From: Nostoc sp. LPT
Lineage (GTDB): Bacteria; Cyanobacteriota; Cyanobacteriia; Cyanobacteriales; Nostocaceae
Assembly: GCF_017115165.1 (NCBI RefSeq)
Contig: NZ_JABXKF010000021.1
Span: 1 to 64,000, forward strand
Reading direction: 5' to 3'
Length of the DNA: 64,000 nt
Under the pieces are notes generated by a model. It ran no database searches, was not told where the DNA came from, and worked only from the letters and a program-made list of their open reading frames with translations. Shown piece by piece: positions 36,409 to 46,015 of the stretch. Within the stretch, counting starts at the first letter, position 1. Each line of letters starts with the position of its first letter. A program made the position numbers and the translations under genes.

Positions 36409-39400
36409 ATGGTTAGTAACGATTCTGCGCGGGCACAAAACAATCAGCACTTACTAATGCGCCTACCACGGACTCTGAGTTATCTCGAAACCTGGGGCTT
36501 CGGGTTAACTGGTCATGTTGGATGGATTGGTACCGCCCCCATTATTCATGCAGCGTTAGGGCCAAAAGCTATCTTAGTTTGGTTTTTTGGCACGATTATT
36601 TCCTTTTTACTCAACTTGCAGGTACAAAGTCTAGGTAGGCATTGGTCAGATGTCGCCGGAGGAACACCGAACTATACCACAAGGCTATTAAAGAACTTTC
36701 CTGACTTAGGCCGTTACGTAGCATTAGGATACTTTTTTAGCTGGGCAGCAGCACCAGCACTGTATGCGATTATTCTCACTAACTTAATTAAAGTTAATTT
36801 TGAAACATTAGGTATTTCTTGTCCAGAAACTTTCTTAAAAGTCTTATTTACAGCGATTCCATTTATTTTAGCGTTCAGTGGCACCCGTGCTTTGGCGCTC
36901 CTGCATTTATTTTTTGTATTACCAGCGATTTTATTACTGTTATCGTTTTGTGTTCAAGGCGTATTATGGTTAGCCTTCTCATCTGCTAATTTTAATTTTC
37001 TCCCAACTAGCACACATAGCCTGAGCTTCCAAGAATGGGCAAAGTGGTTTTTTCTAGCTAGTTATTCAATTTATGCTTGTGAAACCACTTCTTCTTTTGT
37101 TGCTGATAGTCGCCACCCATATAAAACTTTAAAGTTTTTAACCGTAGCTGCTTGGTTAATTCCTCCGGTGTTTCTAGGTGGTTCTTGGGTATTAATGTGT
37201 TCTACTCAAAATCCTATAATACGTGATGATGCTTTCTTAAATCTAGTAGCGGCTTCTGAGCCTTTTTGGGGTGAATCTGCCTCTTTTCTAGTAACACTTC
37301 TGATTACTATATCTTGCCTTCTAAGTTCTGCTACAGCAGTTTCTAACTCTCCTCGGATATTATACCAGCTTGCCTTAGACAGACAGCTTTCTCCTATATT
37401 TGCATTAGTTTCCCGTCAAGGTGTCCTTGGCCCTGCTATTTTATTGACCTTTCTACTAAGTTTACTTTGTCTAAATTTGGGAAATGTATCTCAACTTGTT
37501 ACAGTAGCAGGCACCTGTTATCTTATGTCCATTATGGGACTACATCTGGGATTATGGCTGTGTCGGGGTAAACCACACGTGTTATGGCCTTGGTGGTCAC
37601 TTGGTTTTTTCTTGTTAGAAGCGGTAGTTCTAATAGTGGGAGGTTTAGCTTGGAACTGGAGAGATTTCTTAGTGGGATTATTATTACCCATTATTTTGAT
37701 GATTACAGATGTAGTGCTACGTCGCTTAAGATTTGCGCCATTACACCCAAATTGGTGGACACAGCGTTACGATACTAAGTCTAATAGAAACAATCCAGAC
37801 TTTGTAGTATTACAAGTGATTGTTTTAGTATCATTGATTTGTATTACTGCCACAATCAGTTGGGTTATTCGCGATTTTTTAGATAGACTTTCTAATCATC
37901 CTCAAAATTCTTTCCTAGCGATTTTATTAGTAACGCTTTCTTTTGCTGGGGTTGCGATCGCTTGCTGGACAACTTTACCACAAATTATTGCTATTGATGA
38001 AGCACGCAAACAAGCAAGAAACCTATTTATTACTACTCTCGATACCGTTCCAGATACTGTTTTAGTATTAGATGAAGACGGTACAATTTCTCAGACAAAT
38101 GCTGCTGCTGAAGAATTATTTCAAACAAGTATTCAGCAGCTGCTTGGGCAAAACTTGAATCAACTTCTAATATGCTATCGCGGCAAACCGGAGCAATGGT
38201 CTATTAGGAGCGAGCAAAGCTTGAAAATTAACCAAGGTTTGCGAATTGTTGAATCAACGATTTCCCAGCCATTTAATTCTCTGCTACGGGAATATATTGT
38301 TATTGTCCGTGACATAACTAAGCGGAAGCTAGCAGAGGAAGAACTAGTCCAGTATCGTTATCAGCTTGAGCAGTTGGTTCTAGAACGCACTATTGAACTT
38401 ATTAGGGTTAATCAACAACTTCAACAAGACATTGTTAAACGTCAAGAAGCACAAGAACAATTACTGCACAACAGTCTTCATGATGGGCTAACTGGATTAC
38501 CTAATCAACGATTATTTCTGGAGCGGGTGCAGCAAGCAATAGAACAGGCTAAACAGCAAAATAATTATTTATTTGCCGTACTATTCTTAGACCTAGACCG
38601 CTTTAAAGTTGTGAATGACAGCCTGGGACATCTACTAGGAAATCAACTTTTGATTGCAATTTCTCATCGGCTAAAGTCAGTTCTGCGAGGTGAAGACATA
38701 GTTGCCCGTTTTGGCGGAGATGAGTTCACAATCTTAATTGAGGAAATTGAGGATATCGACACCGCCATACAGGTCGCCGAGCGAATTAAAAAGGTGCTAG
38801 CTTTGCCATTTCAATTAAATGAGCATCGGGTGTTTACTAATGTTAGTATTGGTATCGCTTTAAGTAGAGTAGATTATGAGCAAGCAGCGCAGATTCTACG
38901 CGATGCTGATGTGGCAATGTATTGCGCTAAATCACTTGGTAAGGCACGTTATGAGGTTTTTGATCCAAAGATGCACGAGGGTGCAGCTTTGCTCTTAGAG
39001 TTAGAAACTGCTCTGCGAAATGCGCTGCTAAAGCAAGAAGAATTTCGCCTTGATTACCAGCCAATTGTTTCACTAACAACTGGCAAAATTATTGGATTTG
39101 AGGCACTGATACGTTGGTATCATCCAGAACGAGGACTTATTTCCCCTCAAGATTTTATTCCCCTAGCTGAGGAAACTGGAATGATTGTTAATATCGGGCA
39201 ATGGGTGCTTTATGAAGCCTGTTACCAAATGCACAAATGGCATAAACAATTTCTTACCTCACAACCTCTGACAATTAGCGTAAATTTTTCTGGTAAACAA
39301 ATCACGCAACCTGGTGTGTTTAAACAGGTTAAACATATTTTGCAGCAAACTGGACTTGAGCCATGCTGTTTGAAATTGGAGATTACTGAAAGCTTGTTGC

Positions 39401-39792
39401 TGGATAATTTTGAATTAGCTACCACTGTGCTTTCCCAATTAACAGCGCTGAATGTTGAGATGCACATGGATGATTTTGGGACTGGCTTTTCATCCTTGAG
39501 TTATCTACATCGCCTACCAATCAAAACCATTAAGATTGACCGCTCTTTTGTCACTAGTATAGGTAGTCGAGGAGAAAATTTAGAAATTATTCGAGCGATT
39601 GTGACATTAGCCCATAATTTAAATATGTCTGTAACAGCAGAAGGCATAGAAACTGTAGACCAATTAGCACAATTGAAGGCTTTACAATGTGATTATGGGC
39701 AAGGGTATTTTTTCTTACCACCTATGGAACGGGCAGAAGTAGAAATACTCCTTGCTGCTAACTTGTGCGGAAAAAACTTTTTAAAAAGATAA
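36409..39792 (+). CDS. APC permease-like sensor fused to PAS-GGDEF-EAL
   Basis: 1127 residues. Residues ~20-530 look like an amino-acid permease of the APC type: more than ten membrane segments starting LETWGFGLTGHVGWIGTAP. A PAS domain follows (from ~545, VPDTVLVLDEDGTISQTNAAAEELF), then a coiled coil, a GGDEF domain with intact GGDEF at 769-773 and an RxxD inhibitory site (RGED) five residues before it, then EAL with E898-A-L. The EAL residues EALIRW, DDFGTGFSSLSYL, KIDRSFV and AEGIET all look intact. So it can probably make and break cyclic di-GMP, gated by ligand binding to the permease-like part. It is convergent with a PLP decarboxylase. Confidence 0.9.
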   Translation: MVSNDSARAQNNQHLLMRLPRTLSYLETWGFGLTGHVGWIGTAPIIHAALGPKAILVWFFGTIISFLLNLQVQSLGRHWSDVAGGTPNYTTRLLKNFPDLGRYVALGYFFSWAAAPALYAIILTNLIKVNFETLGISCPETFLKVLFTAIPFILAFSGTRALALLHLFFVLPAILLLLSFCVQGVLWLAFSSANFNFLPTSTHSLSFQEWAKWFFLASYSIYACETTSSFVADSRHPYKTLKFLTVAAWLIPPVFLGGSWVLMCSTQNPIIRDDAFLNLVAASEPFWGESASFLVTLLITISCLLSSATAVSNSPRILYQLALDRQLSPIFALVSRQGVLGPAILLTFLLSLLCLNLGNVSQLVTVAGTCYLMSIMGLHLGLWLCRGKPHVLWPWWSLGFFLLEAVVLIVGGLAWNWRDFLVGLLLPIILMITDVVLRRLRFAPLHPNWWTQRYDTKSNRNNPDFVVLQVIVLVSLICITATISWVIRDFLDRLSNHPQNSFLAILLVTLSFAGVAIACWTTLPQIIAIDEARKQARNLFITTLDTVPDTVLVLDEDGTISQTNAAAEELFQTSIQQLLGQNLNQLLICYRGKPEQWSIRSEQSLKINQGLRIVESTISQPFNSLLREYIVIVRDITKRKLAEEELVQYRYQLEQLVLERTIELIRVNQQLQQDIVKRQEAQEQLLHNSLHDGLTGLPNQRLFLERVQQAIEQAKQQNNYLFAVLFLDLDRFKVVNDSLGHLLGNQLLIAISHRLKSVLRGEDIVARFGGDEFTILIEEIEDIDTAIQVAERIKKVLALPFQLNEHRVFTNVSIGIALSRVDYEQAAQILRDADVAMYCAKSLGKARYEVFDPKMHEGAALLLELETALRNALLKQEEFRLDYQPIVSLTTGKIIGFEALIRWYHPERGLISPQDFIPLAEETGMIVNIGQWVLYEACYQMHKWHKQFLTSQPLTISVNFSGKQITQPGVFKQVKHILQQTGLEPCCLKLEITESLLLDNFELATTVLSQLTALNVEMHMDDFGTGFSSLSYLHRLPIKTIKIDRSFVTSIGSRGENLEIIRAIVTLAHNLNMSVTAEGIETVDQLAQLKALQCDYGQGYFFLPPMERAEVEILLAANLCGKNFLKR

Positions 39793-39866
39793 AATCTTGG
39801 GAGCAAATTCTGTTTAAAGAAACACCTTGTTAAACTGGGTGATTAATTTCACTTGGCAATCTATTC

Positions 39867-41018
39867 TTAGTGTAGTGCTGACTGTAGCTGAAAATTATCT
39901 ACGTTATCAAGCAATCCTTCTTCTAACAACAGTTCGTTAACAAAAGTATCAATTTTGTGCCGATCGATATTTTGCATGACTATAATGTGTACCCAATTTT
40001 CAGAAATCGCTAACTGCCACTTTTTAATTAATCTTTGAGAAGGTTTTTGAAACACTACGGTATTGGAAAATTTATTGAGCATACATGGGTATTCTCTGAT
40101 TTTAAGTTGTTGGAAAAGATATTGGGCATTATCTATACAGGTCTTCGCTTCTTTCGCTAATCCATCATAACCTCTTGTTTGCATTGCATACCAGAGAATC
40201 AGAGGCGTATGACCGTTTCTAGAACCAAGAATTGTTGTATCTGATGAACCAATATATTCAATTGCTGTTTCAACTTTTTTTACCCATTTTTTCTTGGTTA
40301 AAACTACACCGCAAGGCAAGGGAGAACCAATGAATTTAGCAGAAACAGCTATACTATCTATGGGTTTTTGAAAGTTAACTTGCGGAGCGCCATCTAGAAA
40401 GGGTAATATTAATCCTGATAGGGCAGCATCACAATGAATGTAGTAATCTTTAATCTGATTGCGCTCTAAAATTTCGATAACTTTGTCTAAGTTATCAATT
40501 GCACCTTTAACAGTAGTCCCAATATTTAAATTGACGATCGCAGGATAATTGCGATTTTCGCTAATAAGTTTTTCAAAATGTTCATAATTCATCTCTCCAT
40601 TAATTTGTGAGTTAACAATATTATGTTGGATGCGGAATAGTTTTGCTGCTTTGGGTATGGAGTAATGAGAGTCTTGTGATGAGTAAAGAATACCATTAGG
40701 GTAGATTTCTCTTGCTAAGAACATCCCATATAAATTACCTTCAGTTCCGCCAGCAGTAACATAACCCCAAAACTCATTTTCTGGAATTTTATAGAGGTGA
40801 GCAAAAAAAGATAATACTTCTTGCTCAAACTTACGAGAATGGAGACCAAAATCTGGTTCAATATATGGATCTCCAGCATTATTTAACAGAAAATTGAAAA
40901 ATTTGCCGATCGCACTGTAATCACAACTTAAATTATATGGATAGCCTGTATGAAACTGCGATCGCTGTTCTATTTGCAGCAGAAAATCAGCCAATTCCTG
41001 AGCAATTTTGTTTGACAT
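39867..41018 (-). CDS. Histidine-decarboxylase-like PLP enzyme
   Basis: 383 residues. The group II PLP decarboxylase pattern of histidine decarboxylase: SSQDSHYS (H118), HCDAALSG (D197), and PLP lysine K228 in SAKFIGSPLPCG. The usual His before that lysine is Ala. Members decarboxylate histidine or related amino acids; a few act on serine (ethanolamine or phosphonate routes). It lies convergent to the permease-like c-di-GMP protein. Substrate is inferred from closest motif similarity. Confidence 0.82.
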   Translation of the reverse strand: MSNKIAQELADFLLQIEQRSQFHTGYPYNLSCDYSAIGKFFNFLLNNAGDPYIEPDFGLHSRKFEQEVLSFFAHLYKIPENEFWGYVTAGGTEGNLYGMFLAREIYPNGILYSSQDSHYSIPKAAKLFRIQHNIVNSQINGEMNYEHFEKLISENRNYPAIVNLNIGTTVKGAIDNLDKVIEILERNQIKDYYIHCDAALSGLILPFLDGAPQVNFQKPIDSIAVSAKFIGSPLPCGVVLTKKKWVKKVETAIEYIGSSDTTILGSRNGHTPLILWYAMQTRGYDGLAKEAKTCIDNAQYLFQQLKIREYPCMLNKFSNTVVFQKPSQRLIKKWQLAISENWVHIIVMQNIDRHKIDTFVNELLLEEGLLDNVDNFQLQSALH

Positions 41019-41347
41019 ATCTCTGTATCTCTTAAATTTTGATTGAGTTAATGGATGTTTTAAACGAGATTACACGTATTAATCCATACCTTTATGTTTT
41101 TTTTATAATCACCCCATTTAGCTCTTTAATAGAAGATAATACAGTGAAAATACTGATAAATATTCAGTAATAATACCCATTTTTTTTTTGACAAAGTATA
41201 TTACACTTAGAACTTCTGCATAATACGAAATAACCAGAATGCGTATTACATAAAATATTTTTTCAGTCGCTGAGTGCAACCTGATTTAATTACATATTTA
41301 ACTTTGTGCTAGTTGCGTAATTTCTAGGAATGACTAGGCTATACAGC

Positions 41348-41369
41348 GAAGTCCGCTTATGCGGACTTC
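41348..41369 (+). repeat. Perfect hairpin GAAGTCCGC/GCGGACTTC
   Basis: A 9-bp stem with loop TTAT, in the 41019-41635 gap. No T tract follows, so a dispersed palindrome is likelier than a terminator. Confidence 0.6.
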
Positions 41370-41456
41370 ATCATGCTAAAAATAGATTTCCAGAAATTAA
41401 ATATGGGTTATACAGAACCCTAATAGAGACTTAGCACTGCTCGTCTCTATATTCTT

Positions 41457-41583
41457 GCAGTTTTCCAGTAGATGAGGTACAAAATGCAGGACTCATGCAT
41501 CAAACATCAAGAGTTTCTACTTTCTTGTTTCTGTCTTTTGCCTCAAATCCTGTAGTTTTGTACTTCATCTAAAAGAAAACTGC
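41457..41583 (+). repeat. Fold-back (MITE-like) element downstream of ileS
   Basis: GCAGTTTTC (41457-41465) pairs with GAAAACTGC (41575-41583); inward, AGATGAGGTACAAAA pairs with TTTTGTACTTCATCT with one mismatch, then CAGGA with TCCTG. The 127-bp unit forms an almost continuous imperfect hairpin with no coding capacity. It ends about 50 bases from the ileS stop. Confidence 0.75.
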
Positions 41584-41635
41584 TGTCAGTGCATTTAGCC
41601 ATTTGTAGTTTGCTAGTGCCGTGGAATTTTTGCTT

Positions 41636-44587
41636 TTAAAATTCTCCAGCTAAGGCTGCAACACACCGTTCGCAAATTAAGGGATGTTCTGCTGATTCTC
41701 CCACATGAATAGAGTAGTTCCAACAGCGATCGCATTTTTGCCCGTCTGCTTTCACTACCCCAATTTCCCAGTCTTCCGTCTGCGCTGTATATTTCAATCC
41801 TTGCAATCCTTCAGCAGAATCTAATAATTCCACTTGGGAAGTCAGCAATAAATACCGCAGTTCGTCAATCCCGTTACCCTTAACCGGGTTAAAGGCTTTG
41901 ATAGCATCACCTAACTGTTTGTGAGGGATATGAATCAAAGCTTTCGCCTCCAGGGAAGAACCAATGAGTTTTTCTATCCTGGCTTGTTCCAACACCTTAT
42001 TAACATCGGTGCGGAGTTGTCGCAGCACTGACCAAAATTCTGCTAATTCTGGATTACGCCATTTTTCCTCAACTAGTACCCAACCAGCTTCAAATACCGA
42101 TTTGTAAGGTGTTTTGTAAGGGAGATATTGCCAGATATCTTCGGCAGTGTGAGATAACACTGGGGCGATCGCTCGTGCTAAATTATCTATTGCTATCTTC
42201 AGCACCGTTTGACAACTGCGACGGCGTAAAGCATCTTTTGCACTGATGTACAATCTATCTTTGGCCACATCTAAATAAAAGTTGGATAAATCCACGACGC
42301 AGAAATTCTGCACTGTTTGGAAAAAGCGGAAGAATTGGAAATTCTCAAAGGCAACAGTTACTTCCTCAAATACTTCGGTGATGCGGTGCAGCATATAACG
42401 GTCAAGTTCTGGCAATTCCTCAAAAGCAACTGCATCTTTTTCCGGGTCAAAATCATCCAAGCTACCCAACAAAAACCGCGCCGTATTGCGAATCTTCCCT
42501 CTAACATCATTCATTTGCTTAATGATGTTTTTGCCAATGCGAACATCGCCGGAGTAGTCTACCGATGATACCCACAATCGCAATACATCTGCACCGTAGG
42601 GCGGTTCTACTTTTTGATTTTTTCCGCCTTCAATGATTGTATTTGGATCGATCGTATTTCCTTCTGACTTACTCATCTTTCGGCCTTGTTCGTCCAAAGT
42701 GAAGCCGTGAGTTAGCACAGTTTTGTAAGGCGCAATGTCATTTACCGCTACACTGGTGAGCAAACTTGATTGAAACCAACCGCGATGTTGATCGGAACCT
42801 TCCAAATATATATCAGCAGGGTAGCGTAACTCTGGACGCTGTTGGACGACAGCCGCCCAAGATGAGCCAGAATCAAACCATACATCCATTGTGTCTGTAC
42901 CCTTGCGGTAAGACTTGCCATTTTGGCGATAGGATTCGGGTAATAATTCCTCAACTGAAAGTTCCCACCAAGCATCGGAACCTTTTTCGGCGATGATTCC
43001 TTGGACGTGGTTGATAATTTCTTCACTCAGCAGCGGTTCTCCCGTGGCTTCGTCGTAGAAAACGGGAATCGGTACACCCCAAGCACGTTGACGGGAGATA
43101 CACCAATCAGAACGTTCCGCCACCATTGGCGTAATCCGATTTTCACCTTGGGCTGGAATCCATTTTACCGTGGCGATCGCCTCTAGCGCTTCTTCTCTAA
43201 ATCCTTCCACAGAAGCAAACCATTGTTCAGTGGCGCGGAAAATTGTTGGCTTCTTCGTCCGCCAATCATAAGGATACTTGTGGGGGTATGGTTCTTCTTT
43301 CAACAAAGAACCAGCCGCAGCCAGTGCATCAATTACCGCCTGATTCCCATCACCCAGCACATTTAACCCCGCAAATTGTCCCGCTTCTTCGGTAAAATTG
43401 CCATTGTCATCCACTGGTGCCAGTATGGGCAAACCGTAACGCTGACCAACAATGTAATCTTCTTGACCATGACCGGGGGCTGTATGTACCAACCCCGTAC
43501 CCGATTCTGTAGTGATGTAATCACCGCCGACAACAATCGGACTTTCGCGGTCAAATAGAGGATGACGATAAGTAGTATATTCTAAATCATTCCCCTTAAA
43601 TGTGGCTTTTACAGTTAACTCAACTCCGAAAGTTGAAGATAAACGTTCGACTAAATCAGCAGCAACAATGAGATAGCGGAACCTCACCCCCTCAGTCCCC
43701 TTCTCCGTTAACAAAGAGGGGGAAGCTACTTCCTCACTCCCCCTCCCCGCAAGCAGGGAGGGGGTTAGGGGGTGGGGTTCCACTTCCACCACTGCATAAT
43801 TTAAATCTGCATTTACCGCCACAGCCAAATTCCCCGGAATTGTCCAAGGTGTAGTTGTCCAAATAGCCACACCCAAATCTGACTGATATTCCGCCAACAG
43901 TGGTTTTACAGCTTCTGCCAAACTTGTAACTGCAAAAGCTGCATAGATACTACGGGAAACGTGACCTTCTGGATATTCCAACTCAGCTTCCGCCAAAGCG
44001 GTATGAGAACTGGGACTCCAGTGAACCGGCTTCAAACCGCGATAGATGTAGCCTTTTAAGAACATCTGACCAAACACGCCAATTTGAGCCGCTTCGTATT
44101 CCGGCTTCAAAGTTAGATAAGGGTTATCCCAATCACCCCAAATACCGTAGCGTTTAAAATTATTGCGCTGGTCGTTTACCGTCGCTAGACCAAATTCTTT
44201 TGCTTTGTGTCGCAGTTGTAAAGATGTTAAATTTTGCCGTTCTGCTGATTTCATGTTCTGCAAAACTTTCAACTCAATTGGCAATCCGTGACAATCCCAA
44301 CCAGGGACGTAGCGAACTTTACGCCCTTGTAACATTTGGTAGCGATTAATAATATCTTTGAGAATTTTATTTAAGGCATGACCGATATGGAGCGAGCCAT
44401 TAGCATAGGGAGGCCCATCGTGCAGTATAAATAATTCGCCGGGGTTATTTTCAAAGAGGCGATCGTAAATTTTATTTTCTTCCCAAAATTTTTGGATTTC
44501 TGGCTCACGCTTGATGGCGTTTGCCCGCATATCAAAATTAGTCTTGGGTAGGTTTACAGTATCTTTGTAACTTCCTGATTCGGTCAC
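41636..44587 (-). CDS. ileS: Isoleucyl-tRNA synthetase
   Basis: About 983 residues from GTG 44587, which yields the usual cyanobacterial start (MTESGSYKDTVNLPKT). Starting further upstream would add an unlike 21-residue tail. HIGH-type GSLHIGHAL, KMSKS in GRKMSKSEGNT, the editing domain, and the C-terminal zinc finger (CDRCWNY ... CERCVAAL) are all there. It charges tRNA-Ile. One oddity: residues around PHPLTPSLLAGRG to TEKGTEGVRF in the editing domain are encoded by a palindromic repeat (43678-43781) inserted in frame. The rest of the gene is normal, so it should be essential and functional. Confidence 0.95.
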   Translation of the reverse strand: MTESGSYKDTVNLPKTNFDMRANAIKREPEIQKFWEENKIYDRLFENNPGELFILHDGPPYANGSLHIGHALNKILKDIINRYQMLQGRKVRYVPGWDCHGLPIELKVLQNMKSAERQNLTSLQLRHKAKEFGLATVNDQRNNFKRYGIWGDWDNPYLTLKPEYEAAQIGVFGQMFLKGYIYRGLKPVHWSPSSHTALAEAELEYPEGHVSRSIYAAFAVTSLAEAVKPLLAEYQSDLGVAIWTTTPWTIPGNLAVAVNADLNYAVVEVEPHPLTPSLLAGRGSEEVASPSLLTEKGTEGVRFRYLIVAADLVERLSSTFGVELTVKATFKGNDLEYTTYRHPLFDRESPIVVGGDYITTESGTGLVHTAPGHGQEDYIVGQRYGLPILAPVDDNGNFTEEAGQFAGLNVLGDGNQAVIDALAAAGSLLKEEPYPHKYPYDWRTKKPTIFRATEQWFASVEGFREEALEAIATVKWIPAQGENRITPMVAERSDWCISRQRAWGVPIPVFYDEATGEPLLSEEIINHVQGIIAEKGSDAWWELSVEELLPESYRQNGKSYRKGTDTMDVWFDSGSSWAAVVQQRPELRYPADIYLEGSDQHRGWFQSSLLTSVAVNDIAPYKTVLTHGFTLDEQGRKMSKSEGNTIDPNTIIEGGKNQKVEPPYGADVLRLWVSSVDYSGDVRIGKNIIKQMNDVRGKIRNTARFLLGSLDDFDPEKDAVAFEELPELDRYMLHRITEVFEEVTVAFENFQFFRFFQTVQNFCVVDLSNFYLDVAKDRLYISAKDALRRRSCQTVLKIAIDNLARAIAPVLSHTAEDIWQYLPYKTPYKSVFEAGWVLVEEKWRNPELAEFWSVLRQLRTDVNKVLEQARIEKLIGSSLEAKALIHIPHKQLGDAIKAFNPVKGNGIDELRYLLLTSQVELLDSAEGLQGLKYTAQTEDWEIGVVKADGQKCDRCWNYSIHVGESAEHPLICERCVAALAGEF
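43678..43781 (-). repeat. Palindromic repeat inserted in frame in ileS
   Basis: A 104-bp element bounded by GGAACCTCACCCCCT (43678-43692) and AGGGGGTGGGGTTCC (43767-43781), inverted copies with one mismatch. It contains the CCCTCCCCGC..GGGAGGGG core also seen as intergenic repeats near 44810 and 61605. It encodes about 34 extra residues in the CP1 editing domain of IleS without shifting the frame. Confidence 0.88.
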
Positions 44588-44696
44588 AGTCTCATGCCTA
44601 GAATTAGGTGTGCAGGTTTTATCAATTATAGAAGATAGCCTGAAATCCAAAATTCGCTAACACCCCACACGCCAGGCGCTCATGGGGGAAAGCCCC

Positions 44697-44757
44697 TTCT
44701 CTACGAGACGCTACGCGAACGCAAAGCGTTCCGTTGGCGCAGCCTCTCGTAGAGAAG
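44697..44757 (+). repeat. Long dispersed palindrome
   Basis: TTCTCTACGAG (44697-44707) pairs with CTCGTAGAGAA (44746-44756), and pairing continues inward (GCG/CGC, AACGC/GCGTT). The right half is repeated exactly at 29528-29554. It sits just upstream of ileS. Confidence 0.85.
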
Positions 44758-44831
44758 GAAAGGCGCTAGCCTCTCCCAAAGGGAGAAGACTGCGCTGGCT
44801 CCCCTTAATCCCCTCCCCAAAGCATCGGGGA

Positions 44832-44985
44832 GCAGGGTGGTTTCATACAAGCAGAGAAAAAATAAAACTGAGTTTCAAAGCCTCTCCCCGAAGCGGAGAG
44901 GAATGGAAGTGGGGTAAAAAGCTATGCCACAAAACAAGAAATCAAGACTTATATATTTTTCTTTTTTCGTATGAAACCACCCTGC
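44832..44985 (+). repeat. 154-bp element with 17-bp perfect terminal inverted repeats
   Basis: GCAGGGTGGTTTCATAC (44832-44848) is the exact reverse complement of 44969-44985. It is flanked on both sides by pieces of the CCCCTCCCC-type repeat. No coding capacity is apparent. This has the shape of a MITE. Confidence 0.78.
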
Positions 44986-45080
44986 CTCCCTTAGCAAAGG
45001 CAGGGGTCTATTGGAGAATTTCTGTATTGCTATGCAATAGAAAGATAAAGTGAAAGGTGCAGGATTTACCGGAGTTAGCA

Positions 45081-45446
45081 ATGGCGCGTAAACGCTTGAT
45101 TATCGAGATGGGGATGGGAATAGATCAGCATGGACAAGAACCAACAGTAGCAGCATCTAGGGCAGTACGTAATGCGATCGCTCACAATGCGTTACCTGGT
45201 GTTTGGGAGGTTGCAGGTTTAAGTCATCCCAATCAAATGATTATAGAGGTTCAAGTAGCAGTGCCATATCCAGAACAAGTTAGAGAAGAAGAGGTACTAG
45301 CTGTATTACCATTTGGTAGAAAAACTTTGATCGTCGAATCTGGAGGGATGATAGTTCAAGGGCGGGCGATTCCTGAACTCAACGATAAAAATGACGAAAT
45401 GTTGATTGCGATCGCTGCTGTTACAGTTCTAATCGAAGATGAGTAG
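45081..45446 (+). CDS. Lin0512 family protein
   Basis: 121 residues from ATG 45081, preceded by GGAG; in-frame codons further upstream are not needed. The sequence (KRLIIEMGMGIDQHGQEPTVAASRAVRNAI, then PHPNQMIIEVQVAVP-type segment, RKTLIVESGGMIVQGR) fits the Lin0512 family, a small alpha/beta fold of unknown function. It stands alone next to the repeat-rich region. Confidence 0.85.
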   Translation: MARKRLIIEMGMGIDQHGQEPTVAASRAVRNAIAHNALPGVWEVAGLSHPNQMIIEVQVAVPYPEQVREEEVLAVLPFGRKTLIVESGGMIVQGRAIPELNDKNDEMLIAIAAVTVLIEDE

Positions 45447-45636
45447 CTGAGGTAATTCCTCTAGAAACAGAAAGTTATAGAAAAGTTATTAAGTTATTCG
45501 ACTACCGACTTCATTTGTGCAGACGCAATTTTTAATTGTCAAGTATATTTGCTGATTACTTGATCAAAAAGCCTCATTTCTTTATAAAAATACCTGTTTA
45601 CTTTCTCAAAATACTTAAATGCTTTCTCAAAATGAC

Positions 45637-45925
45637 CTTTGACTTATTCAAAAGCTGTGTTTGCTTTCTCATTTTGGTGTTTTCCGCAAGCAAAACGAGC
45701 TTTGACTTACTCAAACCCCAGTTTGCTTTCTCATTTTGGTGTTTTCCGCAAGTAAAATGACCTTTGACTTACTCAAACCCCAGTTTGCTTTCTCATTTGG
45801 GTGTTTTCCGCAAGTAAAACGAGCTTTGACTTACTCAAACCCCAGTTTGCTTTCTCATTTGGGTGTTTTCCGCAAGCAAAACGATCTTTAACTTACTCAA
45901 AATGCTTGAATGCTTTCTCATGGTT
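45637..45925 (+). repeat. 62-bp tandem repeat array
   Basis: The unit (roughly TTTGACTTACTCAAACCCC, AGTTTGCTTTCTCATTT, GGGTGTTTTCCGCAAG) starts at 45641, 45704, 45766, 45828 and 45890: spacings 63, 62, 62, 62. The first and last copies are degenerate. Before it, 45595-45640 has shorter CTTTCTCAAAAT copies about 21 bases apart. No spacers, so not CRISPR. It ends about 90 bases before the PaO-like gene. Confidence 0.9.
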
Positions 45926-46015
45926 AATTTTTGAATCACTCTAGAAATGTTCTATCTCTGGGACTAAAAATTTTCTAATCCAAAAGTATAAAATAATAGA
46001 AACCTGGAGAAAAAT

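Noticed and set aside
45536..45760. 74-codon frame through the 62-bp array
   Set aside because: Its sequence is just the translated tandem repeat; no start signal.
45637..45925. CRISPR array
   Set aside because: Units are contiguous, 62 bases each, with no distinct spacers and no cas genes.
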